Positions 1 to 7,108 of a stretch of DNA of 35,719 bases are shown one piece after another. The DNA is taken from NCBI GenBank assembly GCA_002353525.1, contig DEJV01000051.1:1-35719 (forward strand). The letters are read 5' to 3'. Position 1 is the first letter of the stretch. The number at the start of each line of letters is the position of its first letter. The DNA is from Prevotella sp. UBA2739. GTDB lineage: Bacteria > Bacteroidota > Bacteroidia > Bacteroidales > Bacteroidaceae. The translations under genes were made by a program, and so were the position numbers. A model generated the notes under the pieces. That model saw only the letters and a list, made by a program, of their open reading frames with translations. It was not told where the DNA came from and made no database searches.

Positions 1-29
1 AAAATATCTGCGGATTTTAGGTACTATAT

Positions 30-37
30 TATATTTG
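30..37 (+). promoter_or_regulatory. Bacteroidetes -7 element (TATATTTG)
   Basis: TATATTTG is a perfect match to the TAnnTTTG -7 consensus. It lies 23 bases before the ATG at 61, which supports the small downstream gene as a real transcription unit. The -33 region would fall at or before the window start. Confidence 0.6.
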
Positions 38-60
38 CAAACCTCAAAAATAGAATGATT

Positions 61-279
61 ATGACAACAACAATTCGCACCAGTTCAAAGAACAGCTTCA
101 CAAAAATCCAAAAGTACCTCCGTAACAAAAGAGTGTTCTTCACATCGTCGATTAACAGTGAGGTTTATGCCCTTACCATCTTCGATCTCTCTGACGTCGC
201 AACCAACTCTCTTATCAACAAAATGACCAAGCACTTTCATCTCACCAAACGGCAGGAGCCTATGGCTCTTGCCGCCTGA
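61..279 (+). CDS. small protein of unknown function (72 aa)
   Basis: I do not recognise this protein. It is short and basic in its first half (SSKNSFTKIQKYLRNKR), has a hydrophobic or beta-prone middle (VFFTSS..VYALTIFDL) and ends in a lysine- and histidine-rich segment. It has no signal peptide or membrane segment. It follows a perfect -7 element, and an ATG at 55 is an alternative start giving 74 residues. The last codons contain an imperfect hairpin (251-260 pairing with 264-273, one mismatch) without a T-run. The size and basic charge would fit a small DNA-binding or antitoxin-type protein, but nothing in the sequence proves it. A 69-codon open frame on the opposite strand is judged a shadow. 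Confidence 0.5.
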   Translation: MTTTIRTSSKNSFTKIQKYLRNKRVFFTSSINSEVYALTIFDLSDVATNSLINKMTKHFHLTKRQEPMALAA

Positions 280-393
280 CAGACAGATGTGCACTTAAAA
301 AGCAGATGGTGTATAGGCTCAATGCATGATAACACGGGACGAATATGCGACAGGAGATGGAAAAAGCCCGTATTCTGTTACCAAAAAGGATCA

Positions 394-416
394 ATTTGGA
401 CCAAATATTTATTTGG
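394..416. promoter_or_regulatory. nested inverted repeats over the -33 region of the nuclease promoter
   Basis: ATTTGG-A-CCAAAT (394-406) overlaps CCAAATA-TT-TATTTGG (401-416), so the central CCAAAT half-site belongs to two inverted repeats. The right arm contains the TTTG taken as the -33 element at 412-415. The position suits a repressor that competes with RNA polymerase. This is inference from symmetry only. Confidence 0.4.
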
Positions 417-443
417 AAGTTATCATTATAAGTATTATATTTG
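412..443 (+). promoter_or_regulatory. promoter of the tandem PD-(D/E)XK genes
   Basis: A -33 TTTG (412-415), a 20-base spacer and a perfect -7 TATATTTG (436-443) match the Bacteroidetes sigma-ABfr promoter layout. The start codon is at 477. The 14-bp perfect palindrome TTCGTTATAACGAA (461-474) fills most of the short leader. Confidence 0.65.
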
Positions 444-460
444 CGATTAATTAATAGTAA

Positions 461-474
461 TTCGTTATAACGAA
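461..474. promoter_or_regulatory. 14-bp palindrome between promoter and start codon
   Basis: TTCGTTATAACGAA is perfectly self-complementary and lies 2 bases before the ATG at 477, about 18 bases after the -7 box. It could be an operator or a small RNA hairpin that masks the start. No repressor gene is obvious next to it apart from the small protein at 61-279. Confidence 0.45.
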
Positions 475-476
475 AA

Positions 477-1973
477 ATGAATGATATAAAAGATTGTAAT
501 CTTATAGTAGATGAAGTTCTGTCATTGCTGAACAGTGAGGCGTTTCAGAGCTTGAGGTCATATTATGACGATACGACAATTTTCAACGTAATGGGTGTTG
601 AAAGGAGTGAAAATAGGCATAGTTCTTTTCTACGTTGGTTGTTCTCAACCAATTCGAGTCACGGTTTGGGCGATAAGCCACTTCGTCTTTTTCTTCGTCT
701 TATTGCTACTCAGAAGTGGGGACGACAGATATTCAAGGAGGAACTATTTGACAAGGTGATGGCGGGAACATACCATTTGGAGTTGCTCGAATCTGTTGAA
801 ACCGAGAAATATATTGGAAACATAAAAAACTCGTCAAAGAACAAGAAAGATCGTATAGATCTTTGGATGGTGGCTGGTTTTTCTTACGAGGTAGATGGTG
901 AACCGCAATACCATGCATTCCCTATAGTTATAGAAAACAAGATTTATGCGAGGGAAGGAGTAGAACAGACAAAAAGGTACTATAATGCCATGATTGACTA
1001 TTGCGCTGCAAAAGGAAGTGATTATTCTCCTATCGGAGTGCTGCTAACGCCAGATACGGCAACAATAGCTTCATGTGACCAGTTCACCTGCATCACCTAT
1101 CAACAATTGTTGACATATGTGCTGGAACCTGTTGCCATGATGTCTATGAGTCCTGATGACAAAACAAACCTTAATGCATTTATCCGTAATCTTGGACGAC
1201 CTGCTGGTGGTGCCACTCGCGGTTTCTCTATTTTGGCCATTAGCAATTATGAGCGCAAACTTACAAATAGTCTCTACGAAGAACACCAGCAGTTGTTCAA
1301 TCAGGCCCTGGTTGCTGTTTACCCAGGAAATATTGTAAAAGGCATTCTTGGTAAAGACGTGTATAAACTTATCGATGACAGTTTTGGTGAAGACAGTTCA
1401 AAATTGCTCAATGAGGTATGGAATGGCAGCGATGATATATTCAAGTCTGTTATATACCAGCATTTTACAGATAAAAAGAAAGAACTGGGCAAACTCTTTA
1501 AAGGAAGTAACCGCGACACGTCGAAATTTAAGGTGTATGATGCGAATCATAAAGAGATATTCCCAAACAAGCGCCTTTCTAAGTCGATGGCAGCATGTGC
1601 CATCTTCAAGGCATATCTAACTCATCGGCCAACAACGACCCTCGAAGAGTTGCAGAGTGCATTCCCATGTAAAGAGATTAATGCATACTATTTTGAAAAT
1701 TACTATAACGATTTGTTTTATAAGTATGAAGAAAGTTGTTGTAATGAAAATGGAGATATTGCATTGTCTTTCACAGCTGATAAGCGCAAGGGTGTTCAGT
1801 CTTTAGCCAAATGGGACTTCTTCCTGAAAGACGATTGCTTGTTGGATATTGATAATGGGAAGGAGAAAGCTATGTGCGTAAAGTGGTGGCGAAAGGACGA
1901 CTTTGATCGTCTAGTCGGGCATATAGAAAAGAATGGTTTCGATAAGTTTATCACTATCGAGGAATGCTTATAA
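477..1973 (+). CDS. PD-(D/E)XK nuclease-like protein (PDDEXK_4 type), copy 1
   Basis: This 498-residue protein has the conserved order of the PDDEXK_4 group. An N-terminal helix carries E-N-R-H-S-x-F-L-x-W-L (E45 to L55), followed by a DRIDLW motif with the metal-binding D128, then the FPIVIENKIYA strand with E153-x-K155, and a downstream Q164-T-x-R-Y. These residues are a complete restriction-endonuclease-like active site. The C-terminal half (about 250-498) is unassigned and ends with WDFF...VKWWRKDDFDRL, which also occurs in the next gene. It has no signal peptide and should be cytoplasmic. Members of this family occur in mobile and defence-related loci, so cleavage of nucleic acid is likely, but the target is unknown. 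It shares a promoter with the paralog 62 bases downstream. Confidence 0.8.
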   Translation: MNDIKDCNLIVDEVLSLLNSEAFQSLRSYYDDTTIFNVMGVERSENRHSSFLRWLFSTNSSHGLGDKPLRLFLRLIATQKWGRQIFKEELFDKVMAGTYHLELLESVETEKYIGNIKNSSKNKKDRIDLWMVAGFSYEVDGEPQYHAFPIVIENKIYAREGVEQTKRYYNAMIDYCAAKGSDYSPIGVLLTPDTATIASCDQFTCITYQQLLTYVLEPVAMMSMSPDDKTNLNAFIRNLGRPAGGATRGFSILAISNYERKLTNSLYEEHQQLFNQALVAVYPGNIVKGILGKDVYKLIDDSFGEDSSKLLNEVWNGSDDIFKSVIYQHFTDKKKELGKLFKGSNRDTSKFKVYDANHKEIFPNKRLSKSMAACAIFKAYLTHRPTTTLEELQSAFPCKEINAYYFENYYNDLFYKYEESCCNENGDIALSFTADKRKGVQSLAKWDFFLKDDCLLDIDNGKEKAMCVKWWRKDDFDRLVGHIEKNGFDKFITIEECL

Positions 1974-2035
1974 GTAGGACAATTTAAAAACAATTTGTCT
2001 ACAAAGAATATAATATAACAGAAAAGAATAATAAC

Positions 2036-3586
2036 ATGATGACAATACAGGAAAAGATTTTAGCTTTCTGCAAGACACCTGTCTATCAGCAGTTGAATGC
2101 TTATTATGGGCAGAGCACAGTTTTTAATGTACTGCGGGTGGAACGTAGCGAGAATCGCCATACCGCCTTTTGGGCCTGGTTGCTGAATCCGGAGGCATCA
2201 CATCCGTTAAACGAGATCCCGCTCAGAAAATTCTTGGCTCTTGTGGCTACGAAAGGCAATGATGAATATAAACGCTATGATGACATAGTGCGGAGGCACC
2301 TAATAGCTGGCAATTACCAATTAACGGTTGAGGACATTAAAACCGAGCAATCGATTATTGGACTTGCCAAGGACATGGTAATACCTGACTTGGAACATCT
2401 GGTGAAGAAGACTAATAAGAAGGGTACTTTCAAACAAGACGGACAAAACCGTTTTGATATCTGGATGCTTTTACGTATTTCCTTTACTGATGACGACGAT
2501 AATAAACAGGAGTGGACACTCCCTTTGGTGATAGAGAATAAGATATACAGCAAAGAAGGGAATACCGAGAGTGTAGAAAAGGCCCAGACGGTGAGATACC
2601 ATCGTGCAGTAGAGATTATCAAGAAGTATGTGTACAACGACGATTTCTGTCAGCCACTAGAGGTCTATCTTACTCCGTCGGGGGCAGCAGAACCCGTCTC
2701 TACATCGTTTATCCACCTCTATTATCAGGACATGCTCGACCATGTGTTGCAGCCATGTGCTATCATGGCAGCCGTTCAAACCAAATATAGCGATTCCAAT
2801 GTCTTGATAGACGGATATATCCGTAACCTCAGTTGTCCTTCAACAAACGATGAGAAAGAACAAAAGGACTATTCCATTTTAGGTATTGCCGACACAGAGC
2901 GCGATCAACTAAGGTCGTTGTACGATACGGATGTTTTCAAGTCTGCCCTGTGCGCAGTCTATCCAGAAGCAGGAGCTTCGCTACTCGGTCTGGAAATGGA
3001 TGTCGATGATGACAGAGCGTTGCTGGAACAGTTCTGGAACGCTAACGAGAATCTCTTTAAGATGGTGCTCTACAGTCAGTTCATGGATGACGAACAGAAA
3101 CTGAAGAAAGTCAACAAGATAGTAAAGGTGAATAACCGCGACAATACGCGTTATCTGGTTGCTACGAAACAAGGAGAACCGTGGTTGAACAAAGATGGAA
3201 AAGCTGTGTCGAAGGGTGAGGCTTCGTTCCTGATATTCAAAGCCTATTGCCTTTTGCAACAAAAGAAGAACCCGGGTCAGAACCTTACCGTCGATGACCT
3301 CAGAAAGGCTTTTGGCAGTGAGCTGAACAACTATTACCATAACCGATTTCTGAAATATCTGTTCTACGATTTCAGCCAAGACGTAATAGTCGACATTGAA
3401 AGAAGTAAGTATTTTGGTCATAAAATCCTTCCAAAAAGCAATGATTGGGATTTCTATTCGGATGAAGACCATGTATTGCCCCATGTGGATGGAAAAGTGA
3501 GAAGTGTAAAGATGTGGCGTAAAGATGACTTCACTCGATTGAAAGATAAGGCTGCCCAGTATGGTATTGTGGTAGAATCTGTATAG
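2036..3586 (+). CDS. PD-(D/E)XK nuclease-like protein (PDDEXK_4 type), copy 2
   Basis: This 516-residue paralog of the preceding gene has the same layout. It carries E39-N-R-H-x-A-F-x-A-W-L-L, a FDIWM motif with D141, LVIENKIYS with E167-x-K169, and Q184-T-V-R-Y-H. The C-terminus repeats the WDF....VKMWRKDDFTRL signature. The two proteins share motifs but have clearly diverged in between; copy 2 has extra residues around 100-135 (IPDLEHLVKKTNKKGTF). All catalytic positions are intact in both copies, so neither is an obvious dead partner. I see no strong -7 box in the 62-base gap, so co-transcription with copy 1 is likely. The start is ATG-ATG at 2036/2039. Confidence 0.8.
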   Translation: MMTIQEKILAFCKTPVYQQLNAYYGQSTVFNVLRVERSENRHTAFWAWLLNPEASHPLNEIPLRKFLALVATKGNDEYKRYDDIVRRHLIAGNYQLTVEDIKTEQSIIGLAKDMVIPDLEHLVKKTNKKGTFKQDGQNRFDIWMLLRISFTDDDDNKQEWTLPLVIENKIYSKEGNTESVEKAQTVRYHRAVEIIKKYVYNDDFCQPLEVYLTPSGAAEPVSTSFIHLYYQDMLDHVLQPCAIMAAVQTKYSDSNVLIDGYIRNLSCPSTNDEKEQKDYSILGIADTERDQLRSLYDTDVFKSALCAVYPEAGASLLGLEMDVDDDRALLEQFWNANENLFKMVLYSQFMDDEQKLKKVNKIVKVNNRDNTRYLVATKQGEPWLNKDGKAVSKGEASFLIFKAYCLLQQKKNPGQNLTVDDLRKAFGSELNNYYHNRFLKYLFYDFSQDVIVDIERSKYFGHKILPKSNDWDFYSDEDHVLPHVDGKVRSVKMWRKDDFTRLKDKAAQYGIVVESV

Positions 3587-3685
3587 CATTTAGTCGTCAA
3601 TGCTGATTTTGGAAGGCCTCTTATGTGCTAATGTTTGTTAAATTGTCGGTCGGATTTTGAAATTTCGTCTTTTGTTTACTATTTG

Positions 3686-3699
3686 TAATAACGTTATTA
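3686..3699. promoter_or_regulatory. palindrome TAATAACGTTATTA before the AAA+ gene
   Basis: This is a perfect 14-bp palindrome directly after a TTTG (3682-3685) that resembles a -7 box, although the TA is displaced by one base. It would cover the likely transcription start of the ATPase gene at 3715, so it is a candidate operator. Confidence 0.35.
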
Positions 3700-3714
3700 T
3701 AAACGTAGAAAGAA

Positions 3715-5373
3715 ATGAGTACAACAACAACGAAAAACAAGCACAAAGAGATGACGTTGCTCGGTGCCATCGAGCGGGTAGTGGAACTGTCGGAAGGATC
3801 GAAACTCAGTGCGGCTTTCATGAAGAAAGCCGGTAAGGAAATCAGATTTCTCGCAGATAGCTTTGGTATCACTCCCCAACAGGCTGTGCTTTTTTGTATA
3901 AGTATGGAGAAGGGACCACGCCATATCGACTATTATGATTATGCGAATCATTTGGACATGAGCCGTATCAGCATTTTCAATATCACCGATGACCTGACGG
4001 CGTTGGTACGTCGCCAACTGTTGCGCTATAGAGATGCAAAAGAACAAGACACATTCGACATCTCTACGGATGTGCTGAAGGCCCTGAGGCATAACAAGGT
4101 GTACGAAATGCCTAAACTGAAAGATCTCGACTGTGCGGAACTCTTTGAGGTGATGCGTAAGTGGTTTGATGATCTAAGCGATGATGCCGTCCTCCCCAGT
4201 CTGCTTTCCGATGACTTGAATGCCTTGTTTGACGATAATCCGCAGATAGAGTTTGTGAAACGCCTCAGAGCGCTGAAGCTGAACAAGAGAAACGAACTGA
4301 TGTTGGTTTATTTCTGCCACTTGCAAGTAAATAAGGATGATGATGACATACGGCCGAATCAGTTGGAGGATATTTGTGAAACCATGAGTGATTTCACCCG
4401 CTTAAGGGGAGAACTAAGGAGTGGCTCACATGTGCTGATAGAGAGGAAGTTGATCGAACCCTATTGTGAAAATGGTATTGTGAACAACTCGAGATTCAAG
4501 CTGACTGATGAAGCGAAGAAAAACTTGCTGTGCGAGTTGCACATGCCAGCAGGCGAAGAGAAACTCAGTGGTGTGATAGACGCCGGAATGATTACCCCCA
4601 AAGTGCTTTACTATACCGAGCAGGTAGAACGGCAGGTGGATGAACTAAAAGGTTTCTTTCAGCAGGATCAGTATAAGCTGATAAAGCAGCGTATGCAACA
4701 GCGTGGGTTCCGTCAGGGTTTTGCTTGCCTGTTCTATGGCGGACCGGGTACGGGCAAGACCGAGACGGTGTATCAGTTGGCACGCCAGACAGGCCGCTCT
4801 ATCATGGTGGTGGATGTACCGCAGATAAAAAGTAAATGGGTGGGTGAGTCGGAAAAGAATATCAAGGCGCTCTTCGACCAGTATCGCGCCTTGGTGGATA
4901 AAGCCTCGGTGGCGCCTATCCTCCTTTTCAATGAGGCTGATGCCATCATCGGGACACGTAAGAGTGGGGCCAGCAGTGCAGTGGACAAGATGGAGAATAC
5001 CATCCAGAACATCATTCTGCAGGAGATGGAGACGCTCGATGGTATTATGATTGCTACCACGAACCTTGAAGAGAACCTCGATCCGGCGTTTGAGCGCCGA
5101 TTTCTCTATAAGCTGAAATTCGTAAAACCCGATGCCAGTGTGCGGATTCATATTTGGAAGAGCATGATCCCGGAACTGACAGAGGCTGATGCCCAGGCGA
5201 TAGCCTCGCAATATGACTTTAGTGGCGGACAGATAGAGAATGTAGCGCGGCGCTATACGGTGGACTGCATCCTGCACGGAAGTCAGAAAGACATCCTGCC
5301 ACTGCTTTCGAATCTGAGTAGCGATGAACAACTGATGAAGAAAAATCAGCGTAGAATAGGTTTCCTCAGATAA
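3715..5373 (+). CDS. AAA+ ATPase with unassigned N-terminal region
   Basis: This 552-residue protein has a classic AAA ATPase domain in its second half. Walker A is GGPGTGKT (342-349), Walker B reads ILLFNEAD (402-409) with Asn in place of the usual first acidic residue but the catalytic E407 kept, sensor 1 is TTN (448-450), and the arginine-finger region is FERRF (459-463). The first 300 residues have no enzyme motif that I recognise. They are helical, with segments such as 230-270 that could be winged-helix-like. There is no membrane segment. ATPases of this shape remodel or unfold partner proteins. The position after two nuclease-like genes, with a 128-base gap and perhaps its own promoter, suggests a shared role, but this is inference. 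Confidence 0.8.
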   Translation: MSTTTTKNKHKEMTLLGAIERVVELSEGSKLSAAFMKKAGKEIRFLADSFGITPQQAVLFCISMEKGPRHIDYYDYANHLDMSRISIFNITDDLTALVRRQLLRYRDAKEQDTFDISTDVLKALRHNKVYEMPKLKDLDCAELFEVMRKWFDDLSDDAVLPSLLSDDLNALFDDNPQIEFVKRLRALKLNKRNELMLVYFCHLQVNKDDDDIRPNQLEDICETMSDFTRLRGELRSGSHVLIERKLIEPYCENGIVNNSRFKLTDEAKKNLLCELHMPAGEEKLSGVIDAGMITPKVLYYTEQVERQVDELKGFFQQDQYKLIKQRMQQRGFRQGFACLFYGGPGTGKTETVYQLARQTGRSIMVVDVPQIKSKWVGESEKNIKALFDQYRALVDKASVAPILLFNEADAIIGTRKSGASSAVDKMENTIQNIILQEMETLDGIMIATTNLEENLDPAFERRFLYKLKFVKPDASVRIHIWKSMIPELTEADAQAIASQYDFSGGQIENVARRYTVDCILHGSQKDILPLLSNLSSDEQLMKKNQRRIGFLR

Positions 5374-5379
5374 AATGAT

Positions 5380-5387
5380 TATATTTG
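5380..5387 (+). promoter_or_regulatory. -7 element (TATATTTG) for the small acidic gene
   Basis: A perfect TAnnTTTG lies 7 bases after the ATPase stop and 25 bases before the ATG at 5413, followed by TAACGTTA. It gives the two small downstream genes a promoter separate from the ATPase. Confidence 0.6.
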
Positions 5388-5412
5388 TAACGTTAAAAAC
5401 ATCAATATTATT

Positions 5413-5742
5413 ATGGGCAATTTTGATTTGAAAGTAAAGTATGACACCCAGCTCGATGAGTTGTTTTTCTCAAAGGACTTTAAGAATGCGATGCTCAAGC
5501 AATTCGGCATCGCACCTGCCGGGCTGACTATTGATACACGATATGATGACGATGAGAGTGACATCTATTTCTATATCTGTTGCAAAGAATATGGCTACGA
5601 CTTTTCGGGGGAAAGGGTCGTCGGTGACTACATGCTCCGAAAGTACAATCTGTCGGACGATATGGAGCAGTTCTGCGTGAATTATTTGGCTGAGAAGGCT
5701 CCAGAACTTTACGAGGAAATGGTTGAAAACGGTATTTATTAG
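5413..5742 (+). CDS. small acidic protein of unknown function (109 aa)
   Basis: I do not recognise this protein. It is strongly acidic (for example RYDDDESDIYFYI at about 44-56) and has aromatic and cysteine residues in the middle (YFYICCKEYGYDF). It ends in a helical segment (EQFCVNYLAEKAPELYEEMVENG). It has no signal peptide or membrane span. It has its own -7 element. Its size and acidity would suit an inhibitor or immunity-type protein for the nearby nucleases, but that is speculation from position and charge only. Confidence 0.6.
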   Translation: MGNFDLKVKYDTQLDELFFSKDFKNAMLKQFGIAPAGLTIDTRYDDDESDIYFYICCKEYGYDFSGERVVGDYMLRKYNLSDDMEQFCVNYLAEKAPELYEEMVENGIY

Positions 5743-5781
5743 ATGATGTCTGCAAACGAATGATAGTGCCAATCAAACGGA

Positions 5782-6174
5782 ATGGTATTTATGGGAATAG
5801 ATGAATATGCAAAACGAGGAGAGCATCATGATGTGATGGATGCTCTGCTCCTGCTGACAAGGGCATATATCAATATGTGCGGATATAGCCTTGGCTATAG
5901 GACGATTGTATATCGCGCAGGTGAAGCCTGGCAAGAAAGGTTGGCCTGGCAGGATCTTCCTTTATCTGAAATCGCAAGAGAAGAAGCGCTTGTATATTTA
6001 ATGCCTTATATTACCAATGAGTATGATCCCGAAGTATATGATGAATATGATATATCTGGCATGAATGACAATGAACTTCTGGATGGATGCGAACAAGCCA
6101 TCATTGATAAGGAATTTGAAGATGAGACTCTTGAAGTGCTTTGTTGGGGGATCATGAAAGCAACTGAAAAATAG
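5782..6174 (+). CDS. small acidic protein of unknown function, possibly truncated by an amber stop (130 aa)
   Basis: I do not recognise this protein. The N-terminal half is helical (DVMDALLLLTRAYINMCGY) and the C-terminal half is very acidic (NEYDPEVYDEYDISGMNDNE). There is no signal peptide. The ATG at 5782 is followed in frame by a second ATG at 5791, and either may be used. The gene lies 39 bases after the 109-residue protein and is probably in the same transcript. The TAG stop at 6172-6174 is followed in the same frame by 41 further coding-looking codons, so the ancestral product may have been about 172 residues. Confidence 0.55.
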   Translation: MVFMGIDEYAKRGEHHDVMDALLLLTRAYINMCGYSLGYRTIVYRAGEAWQERLAWQDLPLSEIAREEALVYLMPYITNEYDPEVYDEYDISGMNDNELLDGCEQAIIDKEFEDETLEVLCWGIMKATEK

Positions 6175-6300
6175 AAAGAATTGTTGAATGATACCGTCAT
6201 TGTTTCTCCGGAAAAATGGTTTTTTGAGTGGTTTGGCCTGGAGTTTTATGACGTTTATTCTATGAAGGATCCATCATGGATAAAACATAAATCAGTGTAG
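6175..6300 (+). other. in-frame coding-looking extension after an amber stop
   Basis: Reading on in the frame of the gene at 5782 gives 41 codons ending in TAG at 6298-6300. They include SPEKWFFEWFGLEFYDVYS, which is rich in W, F, Y, D and E and looks like real protein, not random AT-rich sequence. It has no ATG start of its own near the 5' end; TTG at 6181 is possible. The likeliest reading is a nonsense mutation that split the gene. Confidence 0.4.
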
Positions 6301-6568
6301 AATTGATTTCCTTAGTTAAAATGAAGATATGGTTAAATCTGGTTAAATTACTCTTTCTCTCAAGAGTTATTGAGATGGAATGATTATCTTTACATACATA
6401 AAAAGGCTTGCACTTTCGTAGATAATAGAATAACTTAAAAAAACTGGATCATTATAATTTATACGGACTTTTTAGGGATCCAAGGACTTTGTTAACGTCC
6501 CGCTAACGTTATTGTTCACATCCAGTCAGACAAATCGTCAATTATCAATTCTCTAAACGTTATCATTG
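6301..6568. other. AT-rich gap at the accessory/housekeeping junction, no gene seen
   Basis: No convincing gene was found here. The stretch contains a direct repeat of TGGTTAAAT (around 6330-6348), a short inverted repeat ACTCTT-N6-AAGAGT, a weak plus-strand -7-like TATCTTTA near 6384 with no gene behind it, and two copies of AACGTTAT (around 6506 and 6557). It separates the plus-strand accessory block from minus-strand housekeeping genes. Near its right end are two AATTGAY heptamers belonging to the HD gene's 3' side. Confidence 0.4.
6537..6550 (-). repeat. two-unit AATTGAY heptamer array downstream of the HD gene
   Basis: On the minus strand the sequence reads AATTGAT-AATTGAC, starting 18 bases after the HD-gene stop. 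It is the shortest member of the heptamer family described at 9764, 15151 and 34462, and it lies on the sense strand of the gene it follows. Confidence 0.5.
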
Positions 6569-7108
6569 TTATTCGAACATTTCGGCCCAATGGCGGAAGC
6601 GGACGAGGCCTTCCTCACCAAACTTGGCGAGGCTGTCGAGGGCTTGCTCGACGGTCTTCTCACGGTCGAGGCGGGTCTTGGAGAAGAACTTGTCGGCATA
6701 GCAGATGACCTGTTCCTCTAACGTCTCGGGCAGGAAATCCTGATGGGGTAGGGGAAGCTGCTGACTGACAATCTCTTGCAAGGACAGACCGGCACCCGTA
6801 TGGCGCTCGCACACTCGGGCGTGGCGCTCCAGCCCCTGTTTGCGCAACAACTCTGCCCCGATACGCCCATGACAGATATAGGGCTCGGTGCCAAAACACT
6901 GTATGCCTGGGGCGTTGCACCAGCGCACACCGATGTCGTGGAGCATGGCAGCTTCTTCTACGAAACGGGCATCGAGCTGTAATTCGGGATGCAAAGAAAC
7001 AATCTGTAGCGCCTTGCGCGCTACAGATTGGCTGTGAACAAGGAGGATGTGGCGTAGCTCGTTATCCTCCTTGTAATAGGTGTCTATGATTTGCTGATAG
7101 TCAATCAT
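6569..7108 (-). CDS. HD-domain protein (HDIG-type phosphohydrolase)
   Basis: This 179-residue cytoplasmic protein belongs to the HD superfamily of metal-dependent phosphohydrolases. The metal ligands are visible as H25, the H57-D58 pair in AAMLHDIG, further histidines at H80 and H103, and D139 in the YADKF segment. The start is set by an ATGA overlap (7105-7108) with the preceding carboxyltransferase gene, so the two are translationally coupled. Upstream in-frame codons up to 7306 lie inside that gene and do not look like protein. The substrate is not evident. Similar Bacteroidales proteins are annotated only as HDIG-domain proteins. Confidence 0.8.
   Translation of the reverse strand: MIDYQQIIDTYYKEDNELRHILLVHSQSVARKALQIVSLHPELQLDARFVEEAAMLHDIGVRWCNAPGIQCFGTEPYICHGRIGAELLRKQGLERHARVCERHTGAGLSLQEIVSQQLPLPHQDFLPETLEEQVICYADKFFSKTRLDREKTVEQALDSLAKFGEEGLVRFRHWAEMFE

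Noticed and set aside
70..86. 16 of 17 bases shared between 70-86 and 30125-30141 (ACAATYCGCACCAGTTC)
   Set aside because: The match does not extend on either side and the two sites are in different reading contexts, so it is treated as chance.
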